NCBI RefSeq assembly: GCF_014268495.2
Contig: NZ_CP077087.1
Location: 1 to 64,000 of the forward strand
From: Pseudomonas monsensis
GTDB lineage: Bacteria > Pseudomonadota > Gammaproteobacteria > Pseudomonadales > Pseudomonadaceae
Reading direction: 5' to 3'
Length of the DNA stretch: 64,000 nucleotides
Shown piece by piece: positions 63,284 to 64,000 of this stretch (within the stretch, counting starts at the first letter, position 1; each line of letters opens with the position of its first letter). The notes under the pieces were generated by a model. The model ran no database searches. It was given only the letters and a program-made list of their open reading frames with translations, and was not told where the DNA came from. The position numbers were made by a program, and so were the translations under genes.

Positions 63284-63787
63284 CTACCGTGACTCACCTT
63301 CATACAGCTTAGTTTCCGGGTTAAAATGCCAAATGTGAGAGGTTGTTAGTGGCTTACCATCCCTGTGCATAATTTGATCTTGCTTATCCCTGTTATAAGA
63401 GTAGATTTTAATATCTCTAAATAGACTATCTTTTGGATGAGTATCGAGAACCTTCACATCAGCAAAATACTCACCACCAACGTTTCTTAAAAAGCCACGA
63501 CATTGAATTAGAAATTCATAAATAAAATCACCGCTCGACCCGGCACTTGAATATGAAAGAAAAATAAAATCTTTCACTCCGTCACCATTGATATCTTCAC
63601 TAGTGACAACCTTTCCTTCCTCAATTGAAAATTTTTCATCTTCAATTCGAGAAAGCAAATCAAAATCACGTACACCTTCCGTCCACTGGGATAAAAAATA
63701 TTTAGCACCATCTGCCGGAGCACATACATCTATAGGGGCAGCGTTGACCGTAGCCGCAAAAAATGCAAGCAACAAAAAAAATCTCAT
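63284..63787 (-). CDS. secreted DxNxDG (FG-GAP-like) protein, paralogue B
   Basis: A 167-residue exported protein started at ATG 63787 (signal peptide ends TVNAAPID). It aligns along its full length with the protein at 54159: KYFLSQW, DINGDGVKDFIF, FLIQCRGFLR, YFADVKVLD and HIWHFNPETKLYEG. The DxNxDG motif suggests calcium binding. It has only two Cys. A+T-rich, unlike paralogue A. Confidence 0.75.
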   Translation of the reverse strand: MRFFLLLAFFAATVNAAPIDVCAPADGAKYFLSQWTEGVRDFDLLSRIEDEKFSIEEGKVVTSEDINGDGVKDFIFLSYSSAGSSGDFIYEFLIQCRGFLRNVGGEYFADVKVLDTHPKDSLFRDIKIYSYNRDKQDQIMHRDGKPLTTSHIWHFNPETKLYEGESR

Positions 63788-63845
63788 ATCAATTCTCCAT
63801 AATGAATGTGTGACGACCAGTCCTAACGGCACCTTGAACTTGACC

Positions 63846-63866
63846 GGAACCATAAACTATGGTTCC
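63846..63866. promoter_or_regulatory. 9-bp hairpin upstream of paralogue B
   Basis: GGAACCATA/TATGGTTCC is a perfect 9-bp stem with a 3-nt loop. It lies 59 nt upstream of the gene at 63787, so it may be an operator or RNA hairpin. There is no T-run. Confidence 0.45.
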
Positions 63867-63882
63867 AGTGATCGTATTGCCT

Positions 63883-63908
63883 AAAATGTGGTCTGTCCCC
63901 ATTTCACA
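63883..63908. repeat. GTGGTCTGTCCCC repeat, solo copy
   Basis: It matches 63215-63240 over 26 nt with one change (AAAACG to AAAATG). No facing arm is visible before the window end. Confidence 0.65.
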
Positions 63909-64000
63909 TGTTCATTTCCTTATGAGAGTCGGGTTCACTGCTGTTCCAATCCCGACTTTCTCCAGCAAAAAATCTGTCATCGGTAGGCGTCGGTTACGTG

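Noticed and set aside
1..64000. CRISPR array, tRNA/rRNA, prophage or intact IS element
   Set aside because: No regularly spaced repeat, cloverleaf, rRNA core, integrase or transposase was found; the short repeats seen are REP-type or GTCCCC-type only.

Overview
The window is chromosomal DNA of a fluorescent pseudomonad (Pseudomonas fluorescens group). Most genes follow the order known from the P. aeruginosa PA5296-PA5346 stretch: rep, xpt, cycB, pauR, dadX, ridA, dadA, lrp, pauB4, an MFS gene, kauB/pauC, a cupin gene, rpmG-rpmB, a dipeptide-binding protein, radC, coaBC, dut, algC, argB, pyrE, crc, rph, yicC, gmk, rpoZ, spoT, ridA, oxyR, recG and an HDOD gene. Codon use is G+C-rich, and the intergenic gaps carry the inverted GTGGGAGC...GCTCCCAC REP pairs typical of this group.

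Layout. 1-4.7 kb: housekeeping genes rep and xpt, then an acetyl-CoA hydrolase/transferase gene. 4.7-10.7 kb: an A+T-rich accessory island holding a class II lanthipeptide locus. It contains a 60-residue Cys-rich precursor, a LanM synthetase with a TTG start, two ABC membrane proteins that lack nucleotide-binding domains, and a stand-alone ABC-type ATPase; the last four genes overlap or nearly touch. No C39 leader peptidase, double-glycine site, dedicated protease or LanFEG immunity exporter is present, and the first zinc-ligand Cys of the LanM cyclase is Ser. This is the most unusual system in the window. 10.7-24.6 kb: D-/L-alanine and polyamine catabolism, a MocR regulator with palindromic sites, a cardiolipin-synthase-like PLD protein, an MFS transporter and an aldehyde dehydrogenase. 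24.7-49 kb: conserved core genes for ribosomal proteins, DNA repair, CoA, dUTP, alginate/LPS sugars, arginine, pyrimidines, Crc, RNA processing, (p)ppGpp, ExbB-ExbD-TonB, OxyR and RecG.

49-64 kb is accessory. It starts with a well-folding RNA leader in front of a DUF6124 gene. A long leftward array of signal-peptide proteins follows: four contain LprI-like Cys-rich domains and two, about 9 kb apart, are paralogues with a DxNxDG calcium-binding-like motif. The array is interrupted by a fusion of a degenerate alpha/beta-hydrolase to a PEP-synthase/rifampin-phosphotransferase-like module, coupled to a membrane-anchored TIGR01777 oxidoreductase. The right end also carries short repeats of the GTCCCC type, including a perfect 22-bp inverted repeat. 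I saw no tRNA, rRNA, CRISPR array, intact transposase or integrase.
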